A stretch of DNA of 64,000 bases from an uncultured Bacilli bacterium (GCA_934096235.1 CAKOLO010000001.1:62001-126000); one strand, 5' to 3'; counted from the first letter of the stretch, positions 27,601 to 35,295 are shown. Made by a program: numbers and translations. The notes: generated by a model from the letters alone, not told the origin.

Positions 27601-27758
27601 ATAATGGACCTAAAGAAATAAAAGATGCTATAAATGAATTCAAGAGTTATATCATGGATGAAGTATTAGCTCTAACACTAACTGAAGATGAAAATGCAAC
27701 TGAAGAATTAAAAATAAATGACTATACTATGAAAGTATCTATCAAGCAAGTTAAATAA
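24663..27758 (+). CDS. ileS: Isoleucyl-tRNA synthetase, IleS2 type with GXHH signature
   Basis: This 1031-aa class I synthetase charges tRNA-Ile. It is of the longer, eukaryote-like IleS2 type (FYDGPATANG; GWDTHGLPVE; long C-terminal anticodon region with REEAKIKVRQPI). The KMSKS loop reads KMHKS. The HIGH motif is replaced by G56-L57-H58-H59: the first and third positions are swapped, giving GXHH in place of HXGH. This swap is known in a subset of IleS2 enzymes and is linked to extreme resistance to mupirocin while activity is kept, so it is not a sign of inactivation. An editing CP1 domain lies in the middle. Expression is under the T-box directly upstream. Confidence 0.95.
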   Translation: MKDFENLRKNSVEENEAELINFWKKDDILNKSIENRSKNQNYVFYDGPATANGNPGLHHMVAKFLKDTFCKYQTMKGNKVIRKIGWDTHGLPVEVQVEKELHFDGKKDIEKYGIEKFNQKCKESVWTNVDAFNRLTDEMGQLIDLENPYITYDNNYIETEWYILKKFFDEGLFYEGVKIVPWCPRCGTGLASHEVAQGYENVTANTVIVPFKKKNSDEYFLVWTTTPWTLIANLALCVNPKEDYVTVSSKGYKFILAEKLVPSVLGEDYEILERYKGKDLEYTEYEQLMPFIDVKGKAFFVLCDEYVTTEDGTGVVHIAPAFGQDDANVCKKYQIPVVNPVGEDGKYTEGPWKGQNVFEVDEIVIKWLKENDKLFKKIKMDHDYPHCWRCHHPLLYYSRPSYYLEITKIKDKIIEANKTVNWFPSFVGEKRFGNWLENLNDWAISRNRYWGTPLPLWRCECGHMEMIGSREELAKKATTKVDPKTIDLHRPYVDDIHIKCPDCGKEMNRCEEVIDCWFDSGSMPFAQYHYPFENKELWKSQFPADFISEGIDQTRGWFYSLIVISVFLTGKSPYKNVLVNELLLDKNGQKMHKSKGNAIEPFSLIHKYGADPIRWYIAYASPVWTPLKFDEDGVKEANSKLFSTLKNTYTFFTMYANADKLSTEDFDISNDKLDQIDYWLLSKYNNLIKNVTNYMDKYDLNKSVHLIQDFVCDDLSNWYIRRNRRRFWESELTDSKKAVYKTTYDVLVGVCKLIAPISPFLSEEIYQKLTGKESVHLADYPVCDESLIDEKLEEKMDLVIELISYTRNIREEAKIKVRQPIKEVIFEEKYKELVGEFESLFKEELNVKEVNWTNDLSKYITTSYKPNFKEVGKVFGSNIKAFTEYLNNISEDDSKKLESGKLTITLNDTEYNVDSSYVLKTVNAKEGYKAVMLNYKTVIINTVLDEDLINEGLAREIVSKVQNLRKTSDFDISDRIDMKYNGPKEIKDAINEFKSYIMDEVLALTLTEDENATEELKINDYTMKVSIKQVK

Positions 27759-27760
27759 TG

Positions 27761-27786
27761 TAAGCACTAGAAATAGTGCTTTTAAT
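27761..27786 (+). terminator. Terminator after ileS
   Basis: AAGCACTA/TAGTGCTT perfect 8-bp stem with a GAAA loop and TTAATTT tail. Confidence 0.8.
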
Positions 27787-27790
27787 TTGA

Positions 27791-27957
27791 TATAATATAC
27801 TTAATCAAATTAATTTGATTATATATCAAAGATTAATCTAGTATTAGGAGATATATGAAAGACAATATTTTAAATATTTAATCTTTAAGAAGGAGAAATT
27901 GATTACCAAAATTATATAATTTTTATTAAAAAACTATACAAAAAGGAAAGGTAAGAA
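27791..27957 (+). promoter_or_regulatory. Structured leader with palindrome and two mini-ORFs
   Basis: A TGATATAAT extended -10 (TATAAT near 27791) is followed by a perfect 20-bp palindrome at 27802-27821, right at the predicted transcription start. A second hairpin pairs AAAGATTAA (27828-27836) with TTAATCTTT (27878-27886). Between them is an 8-codon ORF (27855-27881, MKDNILNI) with its own AGGAGA site. A second mini-ORF from a TTG at 27899 follows an AAGGAGA site. The layout suggests operator and/or leader-peptide control of the 27958 gene. Confidence 0.45.
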
Positions 27958-28545
27958 ATGAAAATGAAAGTTATAGTTGTTAAAACTATAGAAGATTTAG
28001 AAAGAATTAAAGGGTTAAAAAGTGATAAGGTTGTTATTATATTAAATAATGATTTAGATTTAAAAGATATTAAGAATTTTGAAAGTATTAATATGAGTAA
28101 TACAAGTGTTATTATTTATGGAAGAGGACATACTATTAAGAATTTAACTATTGATGGTGAAGAAACAGTTGGTATGTTTAGTGAAACTAAAGACCTATAT
28201 GTAAGAAATATTATTTTTGATAATGTAAATATCAAAGGAGAACATGAAGTAGGAGTTTTAGCTGGACATGTTAATGGAAATGTTGATGTTAAAGGTTCAC
28301 TATTTCATGGTAAGATTACTGGAAATTCTTTTATAGGTTCAATATGTGGTACATCTGAAAGCGTTAATATAGAAAATGTAGACTTGTTTACCGAAGTCAA
28401 AGGAGAAGAACTTACTGGTAGTGTAGTAGGCCTTACAAGACATTATAAAAGTAAAAGAATAGGAAACTTTGTATCATTAAATGTAACTACTCATTATGGA
28501 GAAAAAGAATATGGAGTAGTAACTGGAAGAATATTAAAAAAATAA
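27958..28545 (+). CDS. GLUG-like beta-helix protein, function unknown
   Basis: This 195-aa protein is built of repeated strands typical of right-handed beta-helices, with GLUG-type turns (VGMFSETKDLYVRNIIFDNVNIKGEHE; VGVLAGHVNG; IGSICGTSESVNIENV; TGSVVGL). GLUG repeats usually occur in secreted adhesins, but no signal peptide, membrane segment or wall anchor is present here, so it appears cytoplasmic. It is a single-gene unit with its own promoter, an elaborate leader and a strong terminator. I do not know its function. Confidence 0.65.
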   Translation: MKMKVIVVKTIEDLERIKGLKSDKVVIILNNDLDLKDIKNFESINMSNTSVIIYGRGHTIKNLTIDGEETVGMFSETKDLYVRNIIFDNVNIKGEHEVGVLAGHVNGNVDVKGSLFHGKITGNSFIGSICGTSESVNIENVDLFTEVKGEELTGSVVGLTRHYKSKRIGNFVSLNVTTHYGEKEYGVVTGRILKK

Positions 28546-28565
28546 TGGCTTTAAAAGCCATTTTT
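28544..28565 (+). terminator. Terminator after the GLUG-like gene
   Basis: AATGGCTT/AAGCCATT stem with a short loop, then a T-run. Confidence 0.8.
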
Positions 28566-28615
28566 AATTGTGTAATTTTAAAAAATATATTATACTTAAT
28601 ATAGTAGGTGAGTAT

Positions 28616-29854
28616 ATGAAAAATATATTTAAATATTCTTTTATAATTTTATTATTGTGTTTAATGTGTATAGTGGTTAATGCTGAAACAAAAGAATGTA
28701 CATATCAGTTAAGTTATACTAGTGGAAGTGATAAACTAACTGATGAAATAACATTTTATTTAGATCCAGGTGTAGGAATAAAAGATGAATTTAAAATTAA
28801 AAGTACAAACAAAAAGTATAATTTTAGTGGTGCTTTTGGAGTACCTAAAGGTAAAATATTTAATGATAAAGACTTCTATATAGATGATAAAACGACTATA
28901 GAATACGCGTTTTATAATAGTGAAAATAAAATTGTTAGTTCATGTCCATCAGCATTTTCATATATAGATTTTGGCACAGGTGGATCTTTATTTAAAGATG
29001 GATATATATTTTGTAATTTTAACTATCATACCGGAGCAGAAGGAGTATTAATAAAAGGTTCAATTACTCAAGTAAAAAATAATAGTAATTCAAGTGAAGA
29101 CAAATCAAATCAAAGAAAAAACTGTGGAAGTAGTTTTGTGTTTCCTTTAAACTCAACAAAAAATGCATCTGAATTCGAAGGATATTCATTAATGGGCCAA
29201 TACTATATTGAAAATAATACTAAATATATAGAAATAAAACTAAAAAAAGGAAAAGAAGAAAGAGATAGTACTTTTCATGCATTAATGCCTACAGTAGGTT
29301 CAACTTTAGAAATTGACTATTTTCAAAAAAATTATGGTGGACTACCAATAAAAGTTGAAACATTTGATAAATGTGATAGTATGCCTCAAACAAAAACATG
29401 TGAAGTATTCGATTCAAATACAAAAATATTTATAGGATCAGACTGTTCTAATGAATATAACGGAGATACAGATACAGAAAAAAGTACAGAAACAAAAGAA
29501 GAATACGAAAAAAATTATGAGAGTAAATATGGAAGTTATAATGGTACACTTACTACACAAGGATTTGGAGAAGGCGGTCAATCATGCATAGATGTAGTTG
29601 GAGAAAACCTATCTAAAATGATAAAATTAAGTATTAATGTACTTAGAATAGCAGGTGCTATAATAGCTATAATTAAAGGCATGACACTATTAATACCACC
29701 AATTATGGATGGAGATAAAGCATCACTTCAAAAAGCAGGTAAAAAATGTATTAAACTAGGAATTATACTACTAATTATAGGAGTATTTCCAACAATAATT
29801 AGATTTATAGGGTTTATATTTAAATATGATTTAAGTTGTATATTTAATATTTAA
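28616..29854 (+). CDS. Secreted Cys-containing protein with VirB2-like two-TM tail
   Basis: The 412-aa product starts with a signal peptide (1-23, FIILLLCLMCIVVNA), has a beta-rich ectodomain of about 300 residues with around nine cysteines, and ends with two hydrophobic segments (about 336-362 and 375-400) separated by DGDKASLQKAGKKC. That tail, a hairpin of two helices with a short basic loop, resembles VirB2/TrbC-type pilin subunits. No other conjugation or type IV secretion genes are in the window. The start is the ATG at 28616 with GGTGAG upstream, not the longer upstream frame. Function is unknown. Its 3' end overlaps the stop of the opposite-strand sigma gene by 4 nt. Confidence 0.6.
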   Translation: MKNIFKYSFIILLLCLMCIVVNAETKECTYQLSYTSGSDKLTDEITFYLDPGVGIKDEFKIKSTNKKYNFSGAFGVPKGKIFNDKDFYIDDKTTIEYAFYNSENKIVSSCPSAFSYIDFGTGGSLFKDGYIFCNFNYHTGAEGVLIKGSITQVKNNSNSSEDKSNQRKNCGSSFVFPLNSTKNASEFEGYSLMGQYYIENNTKYIEIKLKKGKEERDSTFHALMPTVGSTLEIDYFQKNYGGLPIKVETFDKCDSMPQTKTCEVFDSNTKIFIGSDCSNEYNGDTDTEKSTETKEEYEKNYESKYGSYNGTLTTQGFGEGGQSCIDVVGENLSKMIKLSINVLRIAGAIIAIIKGMTLLIPPIMDGDKASLQKAGKKCIKLGIILLIIGVFPTIIRFIGFIFKYDLSCIFNI

Positions 29855-30543
29855 ATATTATTATTTCGAATAAATTCACGGAGCATTTTTATAAGTGCTC
29901 TTTTTTCTATTCTTGATACATAACTTCTAGATATATGTAATTTATGAGCTATTTCTTTTTGTGTTTTTAAAGGGGTATTTAATAGTCCATAACGCATTTT
30001 AATAATATCTAGTTCTCTTGTATTAAGAACATTTAAATATTTAGTTAAATTCCTTATATCGTCTTTATATTCAGTTATTTTATCTAAACTTTCACTATGT
30101 TCTTCAAGTACATCTATAAGTGTAATATCTCCTCCATCTTTATCATGAGCAATAACATCATTAAGACTAATATTATTATTATATTTTTTATTACTGCGAA
30201 AGTACATTAGTATTTCATTTTCAGCACATTTAGCGGCATAAGTAGTAAGTTTAACACCCTTACTTGGTCTATAAGAATCAATTCCTTTAATAAGACCAAT
30301 AGTGCCTATACTTATTAAATCATCAGCACTAGTACCCTTAGTTTCATATTTTTTAACTATATGAGCAACTAATCTTAAATTATGAGTTATTAGTTTATTA
30401 CGAGCATCTTTATCACCCTCTAAGTGTTTTTTAATATACATTTCTTCATCTTCACTAGAAAGAGGATCATCAAATACATTAAGACTATAACTAGTAGTAA
30501 ACACCATAATATTTTTTATAAAATTTTTAATTTTTTCTAACAC
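29851..30543 (-). CDS. Sporulation-type sigma factor, SigK-like with pro-sequence
   Basis: The 230-aa sigma factor carries LITHNLRLVAHIVKKYE, DLISIGTIGLIKGIDSY, TYAAKCAENEILMYFR and ISRSYVSRIEKRALIKML, the pattern of the late mother-cell sigma factors SigE/SigK. The N-terminal 20 or so residues (hydrophobic NFIKNIMVF, then PLSSEDEEMY) align best with the pro-sequence of SigK, which is removed by a membrane protease. The likely start is the GTG at 30543, four to five bases after AGGTGAT; the GTG at 30552 lies inside that site. With the SpoIIP-like gene at 50.7 kb it suggests a sporulation programme or its reuse. Confidence 0.85.
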   Translation of the reverse strand: MLEKIKNFIKNIMVFTTSYSLNVFDDPLSSEDEEMYIKKHLEGDKDARNKLITHNLRLVAHIVKKYETKGTSADDLISIGTIGLIKGIDSYRPSKGVKLTTYAAKCAENEILMYFRSNKKYNNNISLNDVIAHDKDGGDITLIDVLEEHSESLDKITEYKDDIRNLTKYLNVLNTRELDIIKMRYGLLNTPLKTQKEIAHKLHISRSYVSRIEKRALIKMLREFIRNNNI

Positions 30544-30770
30544 TAAAATCACCTAATTAATAATATGTAAAGCGAACAAATATTATGAAATATCTTAAAT
30601 CTTAGATAAATAAAGACATAATGTTTTTTAATATAAAAAAATTAAAAATTATAAATGTAAACCTAATAAACTTTTTATAAAAATTTAATAAAAAAACATT
30701 TACAAAAAATTATATTGATGCTATCCTTAAAGTGGTTATAAAAAATATAACGGTGAAGGTGAGGTAATTA

Positions 30771-33062
30771 ATGGAAAAGGATTTTTTAGACGACATTGTT
30801 GTTGTCAAAAGAAGTGGTCAGAGGGTTAGTTTTAATGATGCTAAAATTGCTTTAGCTGTTAAGAAGGGTTTTGATAGCGTATATGAAGAATACGATGAAA
30901 AGAACGTTTATAAGGTTAAAGAAAAAGTTTTAGATCAAATTAGAAAAGAATATAAAGATAGAAAGACTATCGGAGTAGAAGATGTATCTGATGTTATCGA
31001 AGAAGTATTACAAAAACTAAAATATAACGAAGTTTATGAATCTTTTAAAAATTATAGAGAAAGAAGAGATGCATCAAGAGAAGCATTCGTAGTAAAACAA
31101 CAACATAAGTTTGTTAAAGCTATTGAATCTTTAGGATTAAAATCAGCTACTGAAGAAAATGCTAAACGTGAAAATGCTAATGTAGATGGTGATGGACCAA
31201 TGGGAACTATGCTTCATTTTGGTTCTACTGTTTCAAGAGAATTTGCTAAAGCATATTTGATGGATGCTAAATATAGTAGAGCTCATGACGAAGGGGCAAT
31301 TCATATTCATGATTTAGATTTCTGGGCTATGGGTACAACTACTTGTATGCAAATAGACTTAAATAAATTATTTAAAAATGGATTCTCAACAGGACATGGA
31401 TACTTAAGAACACCAAATAGTATTGGAAGTTATTCAGCACTTGCTGCTATCGCAATTCAAGCTAATCAAAATGAACAACATGGAGGACAAAGTATTCCAG
31501 CATTTGATTATTATATGGCTCCAGGAGTTTTAAAAACATTTAAAAAAGAATTTAAACAAGCTATATATAATTATTTAGAATTCGAAGGATTTAAAGAATT
31601 AATTAACTTTAATAAAGTAACAGATATTATAGATAAATTAGATACTATAGAAATAGATCTAGGAATTTTTGAAGAATTCACATCTAAAAGCACAAGATTA
31701 AAAGAAATATTTGAAAGTGCTTATGAAAATGCTATGAAGAGAACTGATAGAGCTACATATCAAGCTATGGAAGCATTTATTCATAACTTAAATACAATGC
31801 ATAGTAGAGCAGGAGCTCAAGTTCCATTTAGTTCAATTAACTTTGGTACTGATACAAGTCCAGAAGGAAGAATGGTTATTAAAAACTATTTACTTGCTAC
31901 TGAAGCAGGTTTAGGACACGGAGAAACTCCAATATTCCCAATATCAATATTTAAAGTTAAAGAAGGAGTAAACTACAATAAAGAAGATAAAAACTATGAT
32001 TTATTTAGATTATCTTGTAGAGTATCTGCTAAAAGATTATTCCCAAATTTCTCATTTATAGATGCGCCATACAATAAGAAATATTATGTTCCTGGTGACT
32101 ATAACACAGAAGTAGGATATATGGGATGTAGAACAAGAGTTTTAGCAAATGTTTGTGGTCCATCAGTTACACCAGGACGTGGAAATCTAAGCTTCACATC
32201 AATTAACTTACCAAGATTAGGTATTAAACATGGTATTGCTTTAGGTGAAAGAGATAAAGCTGATATGAAAGCATTCTATAAAGAATTAGATGAAACTATG
32301 GATTTAGTAAAAGGACAATTACTACAAAGATTTGAGTGCCAATGTTCTAAAACAAGAGCTAACTTCAAATTCTTATTAGGATCAGGTGTATGGCTAAATA
32401 GTGAAAAAATGGATAGTACTACTAAACTTAGAACAGTACTTAAACATGGAACACTATCAATAGGATTTATAGGACTTGCTGAAACATTAAAAGCTTTAAT
32501 CGGTGAACATCATGGAGAAAGTGAAAAAGCACAAAAATTAGGACTTGAAATAATCGGTCATATGAGAAAAAAATGTGATGAATATACTGAAGAATATAAT
32601 CTAAACTTTACTTGCTTAGCTACACCAGCAGAAGGACTTTCAGGAAGATTCGTTGCTATAGATAGATCAATATATGGAAAAATTAAAGGAGTTACTGATA
32701 GAGATTACTATACTAACTCATTCCATGTACCAGTTTACTATAAAACATCAGTACAACATAAATTAGAAGTTGAAGGAAAATACCATCCATTAACTAATGC
32801 AGGACATATTTCTTACATCGAACTAGATGGAGACACAGTAAACAATGTAGATGCATTTGAAACAGTAGTTAGAATAATGCATGATACAGGAGTAGGATAC
32901 GGAGCTATTAACCACCCAGTTGATAGAGATCCAGTATGTGGATACGTTGGAGTTATTAAAGATGTTTGTCCAAGATGTGGAAGACATGAAAATGAAGGCG
33001 TTGAAATGGAAAAAATTTCTTGCTTAGATTGCTATGATAGCTGTGGAAGCTTAACAAAATAA
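30771..33062 (+). CDS. nrdD: Anaerobic ribonucleoside-triphosphate reductase NrdD, lacking the glycyl-radical domain
   Basis: NrdD makes deoxynucleotides anaerobically. The 763-aa protein has an N-terminal ATP-cone (residues about 8-100, VVKRSGQRVSFNDAKIA) for allosteric control and the catalytic barrel (HDLDFW; LNTMHSRAGAQVPFSSINFGT; NACGPSV-type loop ANVCGPS). It ends with DPVCGYVGVIKDVCPRCGR and a second cysteine pair CLDCYDSC. The C-terminal glycyl-radical segment RxTGYL that normally completes NrdD is absent from this chain. It is encoded by the next small gene (33088-33246). GGTGAGGT precedes the ATG. Activity would need the two polypeptides together. Confidence 0.93.
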   Translation: MEKDFLDDIVVVKRSGQRVSFNDAKIALAVKKGFDSVYEEYDEKNVYKVKEKVLDQIRKEYKDRKTIGVEDVSDVIEEVLQKLKYNEVYESFKNYRERRDASREAFVVKQQHKFVKAIESLGLKSATEENAKRENANVDGDGPMGTMLHFGSTVSREFAKAYLMDAKYSRAHDEGAIHIHDLDFWAMGTTTCMQIDLNKLFKNGFSTGHGYLRTPNSIGSYSALAAIAIQANQNEQHGGQSIPAFDYYMAPGVLKTFKKEFKQAIYNYLEFEGFKELINFNKVTDIIDKLDTIEIDLGIFEEFTSKSTRLKEIFESAYENAMKRTDRATYQAMEAFIHNLNTMHSRAGAQVPFSSINFGTDTSPEGRMVIKNYLLATEAGLGHGETPIFPISIFKVKEGVNYNKEDKNYDLFRLSCRVSAKRLFPNFSFIDAPYNKKYYVPGDYNTEVGYMGCRTRVLANVCGPSVTPGRGNLSFTSINLPRLGIKHGIALGERDKADMKAFYKELDETMDLVKGQLLQRFECQCSKTRANFKFLLGSGVWLNSEKMDSTTKLRTVLKHGTLSIGFIGLAETLKALIGEHHGESEKAQKLGLEIIGHMRKKCDEYTEEYNLNFTCLATPAEGLSGRFVAIDRSIYGKIKGVTDRDYYTNSFHVPVYYKTSVQHKLEVEGKYHPLTNAGHISYIELDGDTVNNVDAFETVVRIMHDTGVGYGAINHPVDRDPVCGYVGVIKDVCPRCGRHENEGVEMEKISCLDCYDSCGSLTK

Positions 33063-33087
33063 TTTTTAAGGAAAGGAATAAAATATT

Positions 33088-33246
33088 ATGGATAAAGAAG
33101 TTAAAAAAAATAAAAAAACTGTAGGTGAAGGAGTAGGATTCGAAAGAATTAGAAGAATCACTGGATACCTAGTAGGAACATTAGATAGATTTAACAATGC
33201 TAAGAAAGCAGAGGTTAATGATAGAGTAACTCATGCAACAAAATAG
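33088..33246 (+). CDS. Stand-alone glycyl-radical domain of NrdD (52 aa)
   Basis: This small gene has its own AAGGAAAGG ribosome site and a fresh ATG, so it is not a frameshift product of nrdD. Residues 18-49 match the C-terminal end of NrdD: FERIRRITGYLVGTLD followed by RFNNAKKAE and DRV. G26 in the RITGYL motif corresponds to the glycine that carries the radical. The first 17 residues are a charged linker. It lies 25 nt after nrdD and overlaps nrdG by 14 nt, so all three are translationally linked. The closest known idea is the small 'spare part' glycyl-radical protein YfiD of pyruvate formate-lyase. Here it appears to be the only copy of the domain. Confidence 0.85.
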   Translation: MDKEVKKNKKTVGEGVGFERIRRITGYLVGTLDRFNNAKKAEVNDRVTHATK

Positions 33247-33802
33247 TGATTATATACGTTTAGCAGCAGATCTTACTACTGATTCAATTGTAGATGGTCC
33301 AGGGCTTAGAGCAGTAGTGTGGACTCAGGGGTGTTCACATAACTGTAAAGGATGTCAAAATCCAGGTACACATGACTTTAATGGTGGAGGACTTGTTCCA
33401 ATAGATATGGTATGTGAAGCAATAAGTGAACTAAAATATCATACAGGAATAACATTCAGTGGAGGAGATCCAATGTTCCAACCAGAACAATGTGCTAAAA
33501 TAGCAGCTTATGCTAAGTCTTTAGGACTTAATATCTGGGTATATACTGGATTTACATTTGAAGAATTAATCGAAATGTCAAAGAAAAATCCAGCATACGA
33601 CAAATTCATTCATTATATAGATGTACTAGTAGATGGTAAATTCATACTTGAACAAAAAGATTTAAATCTATTGTTTAGAGGATCTTCTAATCAAAGATTA
33701 ATAGATATACCAAAAACACTATCTTCAGGAGAAGTAACACTATTAAATGAATATGAATACAAAGAAGAAAAAATGTTTGAAAAAGAACCAATGTTTATAT
33801 AA
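33233..33802 (+). CDS. nrdG: Anaerobic ribonucleotide reductase activase NrdG (radical SAM)
   Basis: NrdG uses S-adenosylmethionine and a [4Fe-4S] cluster to create the glycyl radical on NrdD. The 189-aa protein has the cluster motif CSHNCKGC in TQGCSHNCKGCQNP, then GITFSGGDPMFQP (SAM-binding GGE-like motif) and NIWVYTG. Length is normal. The ATG is out of frame with, and 14 nt inside, the preceding glycyl-radical mini-gene. No good ribosome site is at the usual distance, so it is probably read by translational coupling. Confidence 0.95.
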   Translation: MQQNSDYIRLAADLTTDSIVDGPGLRAVVWTQGCSHNCKGCQNPGTHDFNGGGLVPIDMVCEAISELKYHTGITFSGGDPMFQPEQCAKIAAYAKSLGLNIWVYTGFTFEELIEMSKKNPAYDKFIHYIDVLVDGKFILEQKDLNLLFRGSSNQRLIDIPKTLSSGEVTLLNEYEYKEEKMFEKEPMFI

Positions 33803-33815
33803 TTGGTTCTTTTTT
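33783..33815 (+). terminator. Terminator after nrdG
   Basis: AAGAACCAAT/ATTGGTTCTT perfect 10-bp stem and a run of T. Confidence 0.85.
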
Positions 33816-33825
33816 ATTTGGTGTT

Positions 33826-35226
33826 TTATTTAAAAGGATTTTCTTTTCTCTTAAATACTTTACGTATTACTTTTTCATCTTCAAAATATAAAATATCATC
33901 ATCTTTAGTATTACTAATCAAACTATAAAATGCAAGTTTATTACTAGAACCATTCATAATATTATTTTGTATCATATATTTAAGTTCATCTAAGCTAAAT
34001 AGTTCATAATTCACTAGTTCAGTCCCATCTTTACGAGGTTCACACGTTTTAACACAATTATTAGCTACCACTATATAAGTTTTAGAATTATCTATTCCAG
34101 GAGAAGAAAATATTTCATCAAGTATAAACATATCATCACTTTCATAACCAGTTTCTTCCATAAGTTCTCTTTTTGAAGCATCAATCACATCTTCATTATT
34201 CTCAATATATCCAGATGGAAATTCAGCTAAAATATGATCTTTGATTCTATTTTGAAAAGTAATTATGTATCTACCGTCACAAGTTAAAGCTATAACTATA
34301 ACTGAATTCTTACCATTATTCTTAATTACTTTTTCTTTTTTAACAATCCTTTTATCAGGAAGTTCATATATTTCTCTTAATACTTGAAGAAAATCTCCAT
34401 TAAATAATAATTCACTTTTTACTAAGTTACCTTTAACTTTATCATATAAAGTATGTATCTTATCAAAAAGTATTTTTTCTTTATATTGAGGACTCCTTGA
34501 ATAATCTAAGTCATCAATTATTTTTCTAGTAGATTTAACTGCATCCATAAGATCTTTATTATCACTATTTAATAATTCTCTATAAAATATTTTCCTTACT
34601 TCATCGCTATAAACGTAATTTTTAGAGTGTATTATTACTTTATCTTTTTCAAAATCATTCATTTTACTTCTAGGTATTTTTATGCTATAACTTCTGTCAC
34701 ACAATAGTGAATATACTGCTACAACAGGATCATCACTTGAAAATATAATTGAATCTTCTTCACTAGTATCATAATATCCATTAAAGATATACACTTCATC
34801 ATCTATTGGTCTTTGACCATTTAAGAATAAATTTAACTTTATATCTCTATGATAAGTGCCATAAAATATATCACTCTTAGTAAGTACATATTTATAAGAA
34901 GAATCTATTCCTAAATAATTGCGAAGTAGCATAACTCTAGAATATTCATCCATCTTTAAAGAACTAAGAAAATCTTTAGGAACTTTAATTTCAATAATAA
35001 TTTTATCTAACTCTTCATCATCTAAGTTTCCTTTCCTTATATAATCGAAAATCTTCATAAGGAGTTTATCTAATTCGTCTTTATATTCATCAAGTTTCCT
35101 ATACATTAATAATTTTTCACTAGAACTTAATGTTCTTTCGCTACTTAATTTTGAGATACTATCAATGTAACCCAGTTCATCCATTTTTAGTTTTAAAAAC
35201 TCATGTTTTATTTCTTCTATATTCAT
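33826..35226 (-). CDS. NUDIX hydrolase with large N-terminal region, possibly ADP-ribosyltransferase-like
   Basis: Residues about 300-440 form a NUDIX domain with the box GYIENNEDVIDASKRELMEETG (339-360, matching Gx5Ex7REUxEExG) and an ADP-ribose-pyrophosphatase-like context (LAEFPSG). The N-terminal 290 residues are unusual for the family. Around 120-185 they contain DIFYGTYHRD and, 30 residues on, IIFSSDDPVVAVYSLL. This 'Y-G-T ... F-x-S-x-D-x-x-x-A' pattern recalls small ADP-ribosyltransferase-like folds, but the match is by eye only. The start is the ATG at 35226, eight bases after AAGGAA; upstream in-frame starts overlap that site. Divergent to the LysR gene. Confidence 0.75.
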   Translation of the reverse strand: MNIEEIKHEFLKLKMDELGYIDSISKLSSERTLSSSEKLLMYRKLDEYKDELDKLLMKIFDYIRKGNLDDEELDKIIIEIKVPKDFLSSLKMDEYSRVMLLRNYLGIDSSYKYVLTKSDIFYGTYHRDIKLNLFLNGQRPIDDEVYIFNGYYDTSEEDSIIFSSDDPVVAVYSLLCDRSYSIKIPRSKMNDFEKDKVIIHSKNYVYSDEVRKIFYRELLNSDNKDLMDAVKSTRKIIDDLDYSRSPQYKEKILFDKIHTLYDKVKGNLVKSELLFNGDFLQVLREIYELPDKRIVKKEKVIKNNGKNSVIVIALTCDGRYIITFQNRIKDHILAEFPSGYIENNEDVIDASKRELMEETGYESDDMFILDEIFSSPGIDNSKTYIVVANNCVKTCEPRKDGTELVNYELFSLDELKYMIQNNIMNGSSNKLAFYSLISNTKDDDILYFEDEKVIRKVFKRKENPFK

Positions 35227-35265
35227 AAATATCATTCCTTTCACTTACATTTTATAATCTATTTA

Positions 35266-35295
35266 TTGATAAGTAAAATATATATATGTTATAAT
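35266..35295 (+). promoter_or_regulatory. Promoter of the LysR gene
   Basis: TTGATA, 18-bp spacer ending TGT, TATAAT. It lies in the 89-bp divergent region shared with the NUDIX gene. Confidence 0.7.

Noticed and set aside
33062..33090. Frameshift or sequencing error separating nrdD from its radical domain
   Set aside because: There is a stop, an unrelated C-terminal extension with cysteines, a new ribosome site and a new ATG; no single indel restores a typical continuous NrdD.
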